Below are positions 44,215 through 54,179 of a stretch of 64,000 nucleotides of DNA, piece by piece. The notes beneath the pieces are model-generated. The model saw only the letters and a program-made list of their open reading frames with translations, was not told where the DNA came from and searched no databases. Source of the DNA: Streptomyces aureus. Its GTDB lineage: Bacteria > Actinomycetota > Actinomycetes > Streptomycetales > Streptomycetaceae. Made by a program: the position numbers and the translations under genes. Position 1 is the first letter of the stretch, and every line of letters starts with the position of its first letter. The stretch is from contig NZ_JNZD01000013.1 in assembly GCF_000725495.1 (NCBI RefSeq), positions 496,001-560,000 of the forward strand, read 5' to 3'.

Positions 44215-44583
44215 CGTTCCCCCAGATCACCGTCGGCCGGCCCGACCGGCCCGACCGGCAAACCATCTTAGGGAAGCGGAAGTTGGCGTTGCCAGCCCCG
44301 AACGGAGGACACGGGAGGGGATTCGGGCCAACTTGTGCCCCGCCGCCCCACGGGCTGGCGCGAAACGACCGATCGGCGGTCGTTGGGCCCGCGTGTGCGC
44401 CACCACGGCCGTGACAGCCGTGCGAGTCCCCGGCCGGGGGCCGAAACCTCAAATGTTGCTCTGAACGTCCTCCCCGGTGGGTTCGGTCCCGGTTCCCGGG
44501 GCCATGACCTGTTCACGCCGGGGCACCGGCCGTCGTGGGGAGCGACGCAGGGGCACGGCCCGGGCCGTGACGGAGGAGGGGAC
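44215..44583. other. Intergenic region between divergent genes
   Basis: This 369-bp gap separates the methyltransferase start from the DUF692 start. It contains AT-richer patches near 44265-44285 and 44445-44465 that may be divergent promoters. No small cysteine-rich open frame suitable as an MNIO substrate was seen here. Confidence 0.45.
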
Positions 44584-46005
44584 ATGCGGGAGCCGATACG
44601 GCTGGGCACGGGAATCGGATGGCGTCCGGAGATCGCCGAGGCCGTGGAGAACCTGCCCGGCGTCGACTGGGTCGAGGCGGTCGCGGAGAACCTGTGCCCC
44701 GGCCACCTCCCGGAGTCGCTGGTGCGGCTGCGCGAGCGGGGGGTCACGGTGGTGCCGCACGGCGTCTCCCTGGGACTCGGCGGCGCGGACCGGCCCGACG
44801 AGGCGCGGCTGACCGCCCTCGCCGAGCGCGCCGAGGCGCTGGGGTCCCCGCTCGTCACCGAGCACATCGCGTTCGTCCGGGCGGGCGGCCCGCTCACCGC
44901 GTCACCGCTGCTGGAGGCCGGGCACCTGCTGCCCGTGCCCCGCACCCGGGACGCGCTGCGCGTGCTGTGCGAGAACGTCCGCGCCGCCCAGGCCGCGCTG
45001 CCGGTCCCGCTCGCCGTGGAGAACATCGCCGCGCTCGTCTCCTGGCCCGGCGAGGAGATGACCGAGGGGCAGTTCCTCTACGACCTGGCCGACCGGACCG
45101 GCGTCCGGCTGCTGATCGACGTCGCCAACCTCCACACCAACCACGTCAACCGCGGCGAGGACCCCGCCGAGGCGCTCGGCGAGCTGCCCGTGGAGGCGAT
45201 CGCGTACGTCCACGTCGCCGGGGGCTTCGAACGTGACGGCGTGTGGCACGACAGCCACGCCCATCCCGTCCCCCGGCCCGTGCTCGACATCCTCGCCGAC
45301 CTCGCGTCCCGGGTGACCCCGCCGGGCGTCCTCCTGGAACGGGACGAGAACTTCCCCGCACCGGCCGAACTGGAGCGGGAACTGACCTCGATCCGGGAGA
45401 CGCTGGAGAAGGCGGAAGCCCCGTACCGGACGACCGGCAGGTACGGGCAGAGGGCCGACCCGGACCCGCACGGCGACGCCCTCGCCGACCCGGACCCGCA
45501 CGGCGACGCCCTCGCCGACCCGGACCCGGACAGCGACGCCCTCGCCGACCCGGACCCGGACAGCGACGCCCTCGCCGACCCGGACGACTCCCTCGCCTCC
45601 CGGCAGCGCGTGGCGCTGGCGCAGGCCGCGCTGTTGTCCGCACTCGTCGCCGGGACCCCCGCGCCCGAGGGGTTCGACCGGGTGCGCCTCGGGGTGCAGG
45701 CCCGCGCCCTCGCCGCCAAGCGGGCCGACGTGGTGGCGAAGGTGGCCCCGGAGCTGCCGGAGATCCTCGGCGACGGCTACCGCCCCGCGTTCCTCGCGTA
45801 CGCGCGGCGGCACCCGATGACCGGCGGCTACCGCCGTGACGCCCTGGACTTCGCCGGGCACCTGCTGCTCACCGGACTCCCGGAGGGCGCCCGGGCACGA
45901 CGGCTGCGGGCCTGGTGGCTGGAGCGGTCCGGTCCGGCACCGCTCTCGGAACGTCCCGTGACCCGGCTGGCCCGCGCCACCCGCAGGACACTGCTGCGCC
46001 GCTGA
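44584..46005 (+). CDS. DUF692 (MNIO family) multinuclear iron oxidase
   Basis: A 473-residue protein starting at ATG 44584 after GGAGGAGGGG. Residues about 1-280 form the DUF692 TIM barrel, with metal-ligand-type residues in [52 protein letters not shown] and [13 protein letters not shown] enzymes use iron clusters to modify cysteines or Asn in ribosomal peptides (MbnB, ChrH, TglH, bufferin systems). A 30-bp DNA repeat encodes an acidic linker ([10 protein letters not shown] units), followed by a C-terminal helical domain (about 340-470) resembling the partner BufC/HvfC-type region. The next gene encodes a TIGR04222 protein. Confidence 0.85.
   Translation: MREPIRLGTGIGWRPEIAEAVENLPGVDWVEAVAENLCPGHLPESLVRLRERGVTVVPHGVSLGLGGADRPDEARLTALAERAEALGSPLVTEHIAFVRAGGPLTASPLLEAGHLLPVPRTRDALRVLCENVRAAQAALPVPLAVENIAALVSWPGEEMTEGQFLYDLADRTGVRLLIDVANLHTNHVNRGEDPAEALGELPVEAIAYVHVAGGFERDGVWHDSHAHPVPRPVLDILADLASRVTPPGVLLERDENFPAPAELERELTSIRETLEKAEAPYRTTGRYGQRADPDPHGDALADPDPHGDALADPDPDSDALADPDPDSDALADPDDSLASRQRVALAQAALLSALVAGTPAPEGFDRVRLGVQARALAAKRADVVAKVAPELPEILGDGYRPAFLAYARRHPMTGGYRRDALDFAGHLLLTGLPEGARARRLRAWWLERSGPAPLSERPVTRLARATRRTLLRR
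45457..45591. repeat. 30-bp in-frame tandem repeat within the DUF692 gene
   Basis: Four 30-bp units (45457, 45487, 45517 and 45547) plus a 15-bp partial encode [10 protein letters not shown] twice and [10 protein letters not shown] twice. Units 1-2 are identical and 3-4 are identical, so recent duplication of pairs is likely. The repeat forms a flexible acidic linker between the two domains. Confidence 0.95.
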
Positions 46006-46195
46006 ACGGCCCGCCGCCCGGGCGCCCCCGGACTCACCGTCGCACCGCCACCGCCTCCCCGCGGGACCAGTCCGTACCGGGTGTTCGGGACTTCCGCGCA
46101 CCCAGGAAAGCGGAATGTCACACACCGGCAACGGCTCCGTCCCACATAGTGAGTGGAGCATGGCGTCGGCCCGGCCCATCGCATAGAAAAACGCC

Positions 46196-47008
46196 ATGTT
46201 CTGGGTCCTTCTCCTGCTCCTGGCCTGGGCGGCGGCCGGTGTCTCCTGCGCCCGCCTGTGTCTGGCCGCAGTCCGCGCCGCCTCGCTCGACACCGACACC
46301 GACACCGACGCCGACGCCGGCCGCGGGCACGATCTCACGCTGTACGAGGCCGCGTTCCTGTCCGGCGGCCCCGCACGGGTGGCCGACCTGACCCTGGTGT
46401 CGATGGCCCGTCAGCGCCGCCTGCTGCTCGCGCACACCGGCTGGGCCACCGTCGTGGACCCGCGCGGGCGCGACGAGATGGAGCGCTCGGTCATCGGCGC
46501 CATCGGCCCCGAGGGCCAGTCCCGGATAGCACCGCTGCGCGCCGCCACCGCGGCCGCCGACTCGGTACGCCGGCTCGCGGACCGCCTGGTCGCGGCGGGC
46601 CTCGCCGTCCCCGACGGGGCCCGCACCACCGTCGCGGGGGCCCTGCGCCAGGTCCAGGCCGCCGCGGCCGCCGTCCTCGTCCTCGGCGCCGCCGCCCTGC
46701 TGCTGCCGGGTCAGACCCCGGGCAGCGACGTCCCGGTGGCCGTCTGGTTCCTGCTCCCGCTCATCCTGACGCTGAGCTGTCTGGCCATAGCCCGGATCGA
46801 GGTGCACCCCAGCACCCGCTGGGCCTCCCCCGCCGGGCAGCGCCTGCTCGGCACCCTGGCACGGCACTCCGACGCCTCCGGTGACGACCGTACGTACCTC
46901 ACGTCCGTCGCCGTACGCGGCATCCGCGCCATCGGCGAGCCGGAACTGCGGGCGGCCCTGACCCACCGGGACCGGGACCGCGACTCGGCCTGGCGGGAAG
47001 CGCACTAG
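46196..47008 (+). CDS. TIGR04222-domain membrane protein
   Basis: A 270-residue membrane protein. An N-terminal helix (FWVLLLLLAWAAAGVSCARL) is followed by an Asp/Thr repeat, the TIGR04222 block (DLTLYEAAFLSGGPARVADLTLVSMARQRRLLLAHTGW), and two more transmembrane helices near 165-200. Many family members carry a Gly/Cys-rich C-terminal tail that could be modified by a neighbouring DUF692 enzyme. This one ends without such a tail; cysteines are only in the first and last helix. It lies 190 bp downstream of the DUF692 gene. Confidence 0.8.
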   Translation: MFWVLLLLLAWAAAGVSCARLCLAAVRAASLDTDTDTDADAGRGHDLTLYEAAFLSGGPARVADLTLVSMARQRRLLLAHTGWATVVDPRGRDEMERSVIGAIGPEGQSRIAPLRAATAAADSVRRLADRLVAAGLAVPDGARTTVAGALRQVQAAAAAVLVLGAAALLLPGQTPGSDVPVAVWFLLPLILTLSCLAIARIEVHPSTRWASPAGQRLLGTLARHSDASGDDRTYLTSVAVRGIRAIGEPELRAALTHRDRDRDSAWREAH

Positions 47009-47188
47009 AGCCTGTCCGCAGCCCCCGTCCGCCCGGCGACGCCCCGCACGCACCGGCCGGGGGGTGGAAGTGCGCCCGCGGGGGGCGCATCGGGGGCATT
47101 GGCGCCGACACCGGCGGGCGGTGCTTTACTTCGCCGTCCGCCGAACGAAGCATCCTTCTGTCGCCGCCACGCGCCGAAGGGACTCGCG

Positions 47189-48832
47189 ATGAGAGCTGCC
47201 GTCCTCCACGGAACCGCCGCAGCCCTGCTGCTGACCGGACTCGTCGCCGCCCCGGCGGGCGGTGCCCCGGCCTGGCCCGCACCGGCCGGTTCCGCCGAGA
47301 CGCACGGCACCGCCGTCGCCGCCCGGCGCGCCGCCGCCGCGGGCATCCGTTTCGGCAGCTGCCCCAAGGAGGAGCACCTGCCCTCCAGTCTCCGGTGCGG
47401 CACGGTCACCGTGCCGCTCGACTACGCCGTCCCCGACGGCAGACGGATCAGACTGACCGTCAGCCGAATCAAGGCCACCGGCAAGGACCCGCACGACGCG
47501 AAGCACAGCGTGCCGCGCCAGGGAGCCCTCGTCTACAACCCGGGCGGTCCCGGCGCCTCCGGCATGTTCTTCCCGCTGATCGGCTACCTGCCCGAGTGGA
47601 AGCGGATCGGAGCCGCGTACGACCTCGTCGGCTACGCGCCCCGCGGCGTCGGCCGGTCCGCGCCGCTGTCCTGCCGGGACCCCCGCCACCCGGCGAAGCC
47701 CCTCCTGGAGTCCCCGGCCGTCCCCTCGGAGGCGTTCAAGAAGGCGCGGATCGCGGAGGCGAAGGCGTACGCCCGCGGCTGCGCCCGGCGTTCGGGCGCC
47801 GCCCTGCGCCACTACACCTCGCTGAACAACGCCCGTGACCTGGAGGTGCTGCGCGCCGCGCTCGGCGAGCGGAGGCTCACGTACATGGGTGCCTCGTACG
47901 GGACGTACTTCGGCGCGCTGTACGCGACGCTGTTCCCCTCGCACGTGCGCCGGATGGTCTTCGACTCGGCGGTGAACCCCGACCCCGACAAGATCTGGTA
48001 CGAGAACAACCTCGACCAGTCGGCCGCGTTCGAGGTCCGCTGGGCGGACTTCCGCGCGTGGACGGCCCGGCACGACGGGGTGTACAAGCTGGGCCGCACC
48101 CCCGAGGCGGTGCAGCGCTCGTACGACCGGGCCCGGGCCCGGCTCGCCGCCTCGCCCGCGGGCGGCACGGTGGGACCCGCCCAGCTCCAGGGCGCCTTCC
48201 TCCAGGCCGGCTACTACGACGACTACTGGCCGCAGCGGGCGCTGGCGCTGTCCGCCTATCTCGCCGGGGACCCGAAGCCGCTGATCCAGGTGGCGGCACC
48301 GCAGCGGGAAGCCGCCGCCGAGCAGGAGAACTCGAGCGCGGTCTACACGGCCGTGGAGTGCAACGACGCGCCCTGGCCCACCGACTGGCACACCTGGGAC
48401 CGGGACAACACCCGGCTCGCGCGGGTCGCCCCGTTCGAGACCTGGGACAACGTGTGGATGAACCTGCCGTGCGCGTACTGGTCCGCGCCCCGGCAGAAGC
48501 CGCTCGACGTACGGACCCTGCCGGGCGAGCTGCCGCCGACGCTGATCCTCTCCGCCGAGCGGGACGCGGCGACGCCGCACGAGGGCGCCGAGGAACTCCG
48601 GCGACGGCTGTGGGGCTCGGTGCTGGTGACCGAGAAGGGCGCCGGTACCCACGGGATCGCGGGCGGGCCCAACAAGTGCGTCAACGGCCACCTCGACGCC
48701 TATCTGCTGGAGGGCCGGCTCCCCGAGCACGACGCCGGGTGCGCCCCGCACAAGGAACCGGTGCCACCGGCGCCCGCCGGCCGGGCCCGGGGCGCGAAGG
48801 GCGGCCACCGCACGACGGCGCCGAAGGGCTGA
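47189..48832 (+). CDS. Secreted alpha/beta-hydrolase, tripeptidyl aminopeptidase-like
   Basis: A 547-residue exported serine peptidase of the SlpD/SlpE and tripeptidyl-aminopeptidase family. It has a signal peptide (MRAAVLHGTAAALLLTGLVA, cleavage around residue 30), an oxyanion-hole block NPGGPGASG, the nucleophile elbow GASYGTY, a catalytic Asp in SAERDAATP and His in GTHGIAG. Cysteines in SLRCGT, LSCRDP, RGCARR, ECNDAP and NLPCAY may form disulfides. ATG 47189 follows GAAGGG. A C-terminal Lys/Arg/Gly tail is extra. It cleaves N-terminal tripeptides in related enzymes. Confidence 0.9.
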   Translation: MRAAVLHGTAAALLLTGLVAAPAGGAPAWPAPAGSAETHGTAVAARRAAAAGIRFGSCPKEEHLPSSLRCGTVTVPLDYAVPDGRRIRLTVSRIKATGKDPHDAKHSVPRQGALVYNPGGPGASGMFFPLIGYLPEWKRIGAAYDLVGYAPRGVGRSAPLSCRDPRHPAKPLLESPAVPSEAFKKARIAEAKAYARGCARRSGAALRHYTSLNNARDLEVLRAALGERRLTYMGASYGTYFGALYATLFPSHVRRMVFDSAVNPDPDKIWYENNLDQSAAFEVRWADFRAWTARHDGVYKLGRTPEAVQRSYDRARARLAASPAGGTVGPAQLQGAFLQAGYYDDYWPQRALALSAYLAGDPKPLIQVAAPQREAAAEQENSSAVYTAVECNDAPWPTDWHTWDRDNTRLARVAPFETWDNVWMNLPCAYWSAPRQKPLDVRTLPGELPPTLILSAERDAATPHEGAEELRRRLWGSVLVTEKGAGTHGIAGGPNKCVNGHLDAYLLEGRLPEHDAGCAPHKEPVPPAPAGRARGAKGGHRTTAPKG

Positions 48833-48899
48833 GCGCGCTCCGGGACCGGGCGGCCGCGTGAGCGGCGGACGGCCCGGCGCGAAGGACGCGGACAGGAAA

Positions 48900-48930
48900 A
48901 GGCGGGCGTCCCCCTCGGGGGCGCCCGCCT
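48900..48930. terminator. Bidirectional terminator, peptidase gene and hemQ
   Basis: AGGCGGGCG-T-CCCC (48900-48914) pairs with GGGGGCGCCCGCCT (to 48930) around a two-base loop, with one bulged T. It lies between convergent genes. Confidence 0.75.
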
Positions 48931-48945
48931 CGTGTGCCGGGACCG

Positions 48946-49677
48946 TCAGGCGAGGCCCGCGACCAGGTCGGCGACGTCCTTGCGGCGGCCGGTGTAGAAC
49001 GGGACCTCCTCGCGGACGTGCCTGCGGGCCTCGGAGGCGCGCAGGTGACGCATGAGGTCGACGATGCGGTACAGCTCGTCGGCCTCGAAGGCGAGGATCC
49101 ACTCGTAGTCGCCGAGCGAGAACGAGGCGACCGTGTTGGCGCGCACGTCCGGGTAGCCGCGGGCCATCTTGCCGTGGTCGGCGAGCATGCGGCGGCGGTC
49201 CTCGTCAGGCAGCAGGTACCAGTCGTAGGAGCGCACGAAAGGGTAGACGCTGACGTAGTCGCGGGGCGTCTCGTCGGCGAGGAACGCCGGGATGTGCGAG
49301 CGGTTGAACTCGGCGGGCCGGTGCAGCGCCATGTTCGACCAGACCGGCTCCAGGGCGCGGCCCAGACGGGTGCGCCGGAAGAGGTTGTACGCCTCCTGGA
49401 GCTGGTCGCTGGTCTCGGCGTGCCACCAGATCATCACGTCGGCGTCGGCGCGCAGGCCCGAGACGTCGTAGGTGCCACGGACGGTGACGTCCTTCGCGGC
49501 GAGCTGGTCGAACAGCTCCTGCACCTCGTCGGCGTAACCGGCGCGGTCCTCCGGGAGCACGTCCTTCAGCCGGAAGACCGACCACAGGGTGTAGCGGATG
49601 ACCTCGTTCAGGTCCTTGGCCAGCTTGCCCTTGTTCGGGATCCTGGCGGACTCGGTGGTGGGGGCGTCGTCACTCAT
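48946..49677 (-). CDS. hemQ: Coproheme decarboxylase HemQ/ChdC
   Basis: A 243-residue chlorite-dismutase-fold protein that converts coproheme to heme b, the last step of the coproporphyrin-dependent pathway used by actinobacteria. Typical stretches are [35 protein letters not shown] and [13 protein letters not shown]. It is immediately downstream of the coproporphyrinogen oxidase gene (4-bp gap), forming an operon. The chlorite-dismutase distal Arg is not expected in HemQ. Confidence 0.95.
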   Translation of the reverse strand: MSDDAPTTESARIPNKGKLAKDLNEVIRYTLWSVFRLKDVLPEDRAGYADEVQELFDQLAAKDVTVRGTYDVSGLRADADVMIWWHAETSDQLQEAYNLFRRTRLGRALEPVWSNMALHRPAEFNRSHIPAFLADETPRDYVSVYPFVRSYDWYLLPDEDRRRMLADHGKMARGYPDVRANTVASFSLGDYEWILAFEADELYRIVDLMRHLRASEARRHVREEVPFYTGRRKDVADLVAGLA

Positions 49678-49681
49678 GGGG

Positions 49682-51160
49682 CTATTCTCCCGCGCCGCCG
49701 TGCAGGCTCTGCACCGGGGCGGCCGCGAGTGCCTCCAGGGCGCCGCCGTCGCCGCCGAGCCGGTCGACGGCCGCGTACGCGGAGGCGATGCAGGCGGGGA
49801 TGCCGACCCCGTCGTACGCCGCGCCGCACACCGCGAGGCCGGGCAGCTTCGCGACGTGCTCGCGGACGCGGGCCACGCGCGCGTGGTGGCCGACCGGGTA
49901 CTGGGGCAGCCCGTCGTCCCAGCGGGTCACCCGCGACTCGACCGGCTCGGCGTCGAGACCGGTCGCCTCCTTCAGGTCGTGCCGGGACACGGCGACGAGG
50001 TCGGCGTCGGGCCGGCCGAGCACCTCCGTCTCGCCGTGGCGTCCCACCGAGGTGCGCAGGACCAGCAGGCCGGGGTCCTGATCGGCGATCCAGCCCCATT
50101 TGCGGGAGGCGAAGGTGGACGCCTTGATGGTGTGCCCGTCGACCGGCGGCACCAGGAAGCCGCTGCCCTCGGGGAGGGTGACGCCCTCGGCGCGGTAGGC
50201 GAGGGTCACCAGCGCCATCGACGCGTACTCCACGGCGGCCAGCTCGGCCGCGGCGGCCGGTGCCTCGGCCCGCAGCAGCGCGGCGGCGGCCGGGGCCGGC
50301 ACGGCGAGGACGACCGCGTCGGCGTCGAGGACCCGGTCCCCGGCGACGACGCGCCAGGCCGAGGTGGCCGGGCCGGCGGTCCCGGCCGCCGCGGTCCGGC
50401 GCAGTTCGGTCACCGGTGTCCCGGTCAGGATCTCGCCCCCGCGGGCCGTCACCGACGCGGCGACGGCGAGCGGCAGCCGGCCCACCCCGCCGTCGATGCC
50501 CATGAACACCGGGCCGCTCTGCCCGGCGGCGGCCGCCTTCTCCTGGATCTCGCGCACCGCCTCGGTCAGGGACGTGTGGGTACGGGCGGCGGCGTAGAGC
50601 TGGGGGACGGCCAGGCGCAGGGAGATGCGGTACGCGTCGCCCGCGTACACCCCGCCGAGGAGGGGTTCGACGAGCCGGTCGACGACCTCGCGGCCGAGGC
50701 GCGCCGCCACGTACTCGCCGACCGCGATGTCCTCGCCGACCTCGGTGCGGGGCAGGTCGGCGTCCCGCTCGATGCGGCGCAGTCCCTCTTCGGAGAGGAC
50801 GCCGGCGACGGCGGAGGCGGTGCCGGGGACGCCCATGACATGGCCCTTGGGCATGGGGCGCAGGGTTCCGCGGGTCCACAGGGAGGCCGTCGCCGTGGCG
50901 GGCGGCTGGAGACTGTCGCCCAGGCCCGCCTCGCGGGCGAGGTCCACGGCCTCCGGGCGGCGCGCCAGCATCGACTCCGCGCCGAGGTCCACGCGCGCGC
51001 CCGCGATCTCGCCGGCCAGCAGCTTGCCGCCGAGGCGGTCCGAGGCCTCCAGGACGGTGACGCGGGCGCCCCGTCCGAGCAGGCGGTGGGCGGCGGCCAG
51101 CCCCGCGATCCCTCCGCCGACGACCACGACGTGTTCCGGGGAAGTGTCCTCTTCGCGCAT
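49682..51160 (-). CDS. hemG: Coproporphyrinogen III oxidase (HemG/HemY/CgoX)
   Basis: A 492-residue FAD-dependent oxidase. The N-terminal dinucleotide-binding motif [17 protein letters not shown] and the C-terminal FAD-contact block ([22 protein letters not shown]) are clear. In actinobacteria this enzyme oxidises coproporphyrinogen III to coproporphyrin III, feeding ferrochelatase and HemQ; the older name is protoporphyrinogen oxidase (HemY). Co-transcribed with hemQ. hemE lies 4.4 kb away, also on the minus strand. Confidence 0.93.
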   Translation of the reverse strand: MREEDTSPEHVVVVGGGIAGLAAAHRLLGRGARVTVLEASDRLGGKLLAGEIAGARVDLGAESMLARRPEAVDLAREAGLGDSLQPPATATASLWTRGTLRPMPKGHVMGVPGTASAVAGVLSEEGLRRIERDADLPRTEVGEDIAVGEYVAARLGREVVDRLVEPLLGGVYAGDAYRISLRLAVPQLYAAARTHTSLTEAVREIQEKAAAAGQSGPVFMGIDGGVGRLPLAVAASVTARGGEILTGTPVTELRRTAAAGTAGPATSAWRVVAGDRVLDADAVVLAVPAPAAAALLRAEAPAAAAELAAVEYASMALVTLAYRAEGVTLPEGSGFLVPPVDGHTIKASTFASRKWGWIADQDPGLLVLRTSVGRHGETEVLGRPDADLVAVSRHDLKEATGLDAEPVESRVTRWDDGLPQYPVGHHARVARVREHVAKLPGLAVCGAAYDGVGIPACIASAYAAVDRLGGDGGALEALAAAPVQSLHGGAGE

Positions 51161-51319
51161 GTCTCCACCTTCTCAGACGGCGCCGCTGCCCCGGCCGGGA
51201 GCCCGGTGTCCGGCGCGAGTCCCGACCGTGACCTCTTCGGGACCGAACTCCGCCAACGTCCCGCCCTCCTCCGGCGTCGAAGAACCGTCAGTCGTCACCA
51301 CCCTGGGGGGAAGACCCAC

Positions 51320-52564
51320 ATGCGCACACGCAGTCACGGACAACCGGTCCGGCCCGTCACACCCGTCGCGTCCGCCGCGTCCCCGCCGTCCGCCGCGCCC
51401 GTCGCGTCCGCCGCGCCGGTGCGCGCCGGCCGCACGACCCGGGTCATGGCGGGGACGTTCCTCGTCGCCGCGCTCGCGCTGGCGGGGTGCGGCGCGAACG
51501 AAACCGGCGTCGCGAGCGACAAATCGGCCGCGCGCAGCGCCGGGGACGCGGCCGTCGCCCCCGGGGAACGGGCGGACTCGGGGGCGGCGGGCAGCGGCTC
51601 CTCGAACGGCCGCAAGGCGGCGGCCCCTCCCAAGCTGAGCGTGAACAGCATCATCCGCACGGCCTCGCTGACCGTCGTGGTCAAGGACGTTTCCGGGGCG
51701 CTGGACGACGCCCGTACGGCGGCCGAGAACGCCGGCGGCTACGTCGGCGACGAGACCACCACCCGGGACGGGCACGACCACGAGCGCACCCGCGTGGTCC
51801 TGCGGGTGCCCTCCGAGCGGTACGACGAGGTGCTCGCCGGTCTGGAGGGCGCCGGCAAGGTCGTCGAGCGCACGGCCAAGGCCGAGGACGTCACCGACCA
51901 GGTGGTGGACGTGGAGAGCCGGGTGAAGTCGCAGCGCGCCAGCGTGGCCCGGGTCCGCGAGCTGATGGACAAGGCGACGAAGCTCAGCGATGTGGTGGCC
52001 CTGGAAGGGGAGTTGAGCAGCCGGGAGTCCGACCTGGAGGCGCTGCTCGCCCAGCAGGCCTCGCTGAAGGACCGCACGAGCCTGGCCACGATCACGCTCA
52101 CGCTGTCCGAGACCCCGGTGAAGAAGGCCGAGAAGAAGGAGTCGGACCCGGGCTTCCTGGACGCGCTCTCGGGCGGCTGGCACGTGCTGGTGACCGTGGT
52201 GCGCTGGCTGGCCCTGGCGATCGGTGCGGTGCTGCCGTTCGCGGTGGTGCTGGGTCTGATCGCCCTGGTGTGGGCGCGTGCGGTGAGCCCCCGGCTGCGC
52301 CGCCGCCAGGCCCCGGCGACGTCTCCCGGTCCCTCTCCGGCGATGGCTGTCGGCCCGTACCCGGCCATGGCTTCCGGTCCGTCCCCGGCTGGTGCCCCTG
52401 GTCCGGCCGCGGGTCCGGTTCCGTCTCCGGCGGTGCCCGGGGGCCACGGACCGGCGCCGGTTCCGGGCTCCCGCCCGGCGTCCGACCCGGGGGAAGGCCC
52501 GGCCGCCGAACCGGCGGGCGGCGCGCCCTCCGGTACGGATCGGGAAGGCGGCGGGGAGGACTGA
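51320..52564 (+). CDS. DUF4349 lipoprotein
   Basis: A 414-residue membrane-attached protein of the DUF4349 family. A Pro/Ala/Val-rich segment precedes a signal with lipobox LALAGC. The DUF4349 region (IIRTASLTVVVKDVSGALDD ... YDEVLAGLEGAGKVVERTA) includes a predicted coiled coil (VESRVKSQRASVARVRELM), and a transmembrane helix follows (LALAIGAVLPFAVVLGLIALVW). The C-terminus is a Pro/Gly repeat tail. ATG 51320 has GGGGGGAAG upstream; a later ATG at 51446 would give a more ordinary lipoprotein signal. Function unknown. Confidence 0.82.
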   Translation: MRTRSHGQPVRPVTPVASAASPPSAAPVASAAPVRAGRTTRVMAGTFLVAALALAGCGANETGVASDKSAARSAGDAAVAPGERADSGAAGSGSSNGRKAAAPPKLSVNSIIRTASLTVVVKDVSGALDDARTAAENAGGYVGDETTTRDGHDHERTRVVLRVPSERYDEVLAGLEGAGKVVERTAKAEDVTDQVVDVESRVKSQRASVARVRELMDKATKLSDVVALEGELSSRESDLEALLAQQASLKDRTSLATITLTLSETPVKKAEKKESDPGFLDALSGGWHVLVTVVRWLALAIGAVLPFAVVLGLIALVWARAVSPRLRRRQAPATSPGPSPAMAVGPYPAMASGPSPAGAPGPAAGPVPSPAVPGGHGPAPVPGSRPASDPGEGPAAEPAGGAPSGTDREGGGED

Positions 52565-52591
52565 AGTGCCGTGCCCCCGTAGCGTGTTCGC

Positions 52592-54046
52592 ATGAGCATC
52601 AGTGGCCCGAGCGGCGCGATCGACACCGGTGGTACGCGGGGGACGGACGGGACGGGCGGCGGGCCCGGCGCCCGGGAACGGCTGGTCGTGATCGGGGGTG
52701 ACGCGGCGGGCATGTCCGCCGCGTCACAGGCGCGCCGGCTGCGCGGCCCGGACGAGCTGGAGATCGTGGCCTTCGAACGGGGCCACTTCACGTCGTACTC
52801 GGCGTGCGGCATCCCGTACTGGGTGGGCGGCGACGTCCCCGACCGCGACCGGCTGATCGCGCGGACCCCGAAGGAGCACCGCGAGCGCGCCATCGACCTG
52901 CGGATGCGCACGGAGGTCACCGCGATCGACGTCGCGGGCGCCCGGGTGCGCTCCCGGGACCTGGAGACCGGGGCGGAGGCGTGGACGCCGTACGACAGGC
53001 TCGTCATCGCGACCGGCGCGCGGCCGGTGCGCCCCGACCTGCCGGGTGCCGACGCGCCGGGTGTGCACGGTGTGCAGACCCTGGACGACGGGCAGGCCCT
53101 GCTGGACTCGCTCGCGGCGGCACGGGGCCGGCGCGCGGTGGTCGTCGGCGCGGGTTACATCGGCGTGGAGATGGCCGAGGCGCTCATCAACCGCGGCTAC
53201 GAGGTGACCGTCGTCAACCGCGGCAGCGAACCCATGGCCACCCTCGACCCGGACATGGGCCGCCTGGTGCACACCGCCATGGAGGGACTCGGCATCACCA
53301 TGGTCGGCGACACCGAGGTCACCGGGTTCCTCACCGACGACGACGGCCGGGTCCGCGCGGTCGCCACCGCGGACGCCGAGTACCCGGCGGACGTGGTGGT
53401 GCTCGGCATCGGCGTCCGCCCCGAGACGTCGCTCGCCCGCGCGGCCGGGCTGCCGCTGGGCGAGCACGGCGGCCTGCTCACGGACCTGTCGATGCGGGTC
53501 CGCGGGCACGAGGACATCTGGGCGGGCGGCGACTGCGTCGAGGTGCTCGACCTGGTCTCGGGGCGCGAACGGCACATCGCGCTCGGCACCCACGCGAACA
53601 AGCACGGCCAGGTCATCGGTTCCAACGTGGCCGGCGGATACGCCACGTTCCCCGGGGTCGTCGGCACGGCGGTGAGCAAGGTCTGCGATCTGGAGATCGC
53701 CCGCACCGGACTGCGCGAGAAGGACGCGCACCGGGCCGGCCTCAGGTTCGAGACCGTCACCATCGAGTCGACGAGCCGCGCGGGCTACTACCCGAACGCC
53801 GCCCTCATGACGGTGAAGATGCTCGCGGAGCACCGCACGGGACGGCTGCTCGGCGTGCAGATCGTCGGCCGCGAGGGCGCGGCGAAGCGCGTGGACATCG
53901 CGGCGGTGGCGCTGACCGCGGGCATGACGGTGGAACAGATGACGATGCTGGACCTCGGGTACGCGCCGCCCTTCTCCCCCGTCTGGGACCCGGTCCTGGT
54001 GGCGGCCCGCAAGGCGGTGGCGAAGGTCCGCCGGGGAGCCGCGTGA
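52592..54046 (+). CDS. FAD-dependent pyridine nucleotide-disulfide oxidoreductase, CoA-disulfide reductase-like
   Basis: A 484-residue flavoprotein. Motifs in order: FAD site VVIGGDAAGMSAASQA, active-site Cys in SYSACGIPYWVGG, NAD(P)H site VVVGAGYIGVEMAEAL, FAD contact DIWAGGDCVEV, and the C-terminal dimerisation domain. The Cys in CGIPY matches CoA-disulfide reductases and NADH oxidases with a single redox Cys. Thiol redox homeostasis is likely; the substrate is uncertain. Confidence 0.9.
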   Translation: MSISGPSGAIDTGGTRGTDGTGGGPGARERLVVIGGDAAGMSAASQARRLRGPDELEIVAFERGHFTSYSACGIPYWVGGDVPDRDRLIARTPKEHRERAIDLRMRTEVTAIDVAGARVRSRDLETGAEAWTPYDRLVIATGARPVRPDLPGADAPGVHGVQTLDDGQALLDSLAAARGRRAVVVGAGYIGVEMAEALINRGYEVTVVNRGSEPMATLDPDMGRLVHTAMEGLGITMVGDTEVTGFLTDDDGRVRAVATADAEYPADVVVLGIGVRPETSLARAAGLPLGEHGGLLTDLSMRVRGHEDIWAGGDCVEVLDLVSGRERHIALGTHANKHGQVIGSNVAGGYATFPGVVGTAVSKVCDLEIARTGLREKDAHRAGLRFETVTIESTSRAGYYPNAALMTVKMLAEHRTGRLLGVQIVGREGAAKRVDIAAVALTAGMTVEQMTMLDLGYAPPFSPVWDPVLVAARKAVAKVRRGAA

Positions 54047-54073
54047 CGGACACGGCCCGGGCGTCCCGCCGGG

Positions 54074-54115
54074 CCGGGCACGGCGGCCGCCCCCGGTGCC
54101 GGCCGCCGTGCCCGG
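54074..54115. terminator. Bidirectional terminator
   Basis: CCGGGCACGGCGGCCG (54074-54089) and CGGCCGCCGTGCCCGG (54100-54115) are perfect 16-base complements with a 10-base loop. It lies between the convergent oxidoreductase gene and a small minus-strand gene. Confidence 0.8.
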
Positions 54116-54179
54116 GTCGGCCGTCCGGCGGGCGGGGCACTACGGCCTCGCCGTCCCGGACGACCGGGCAGGACACGAC

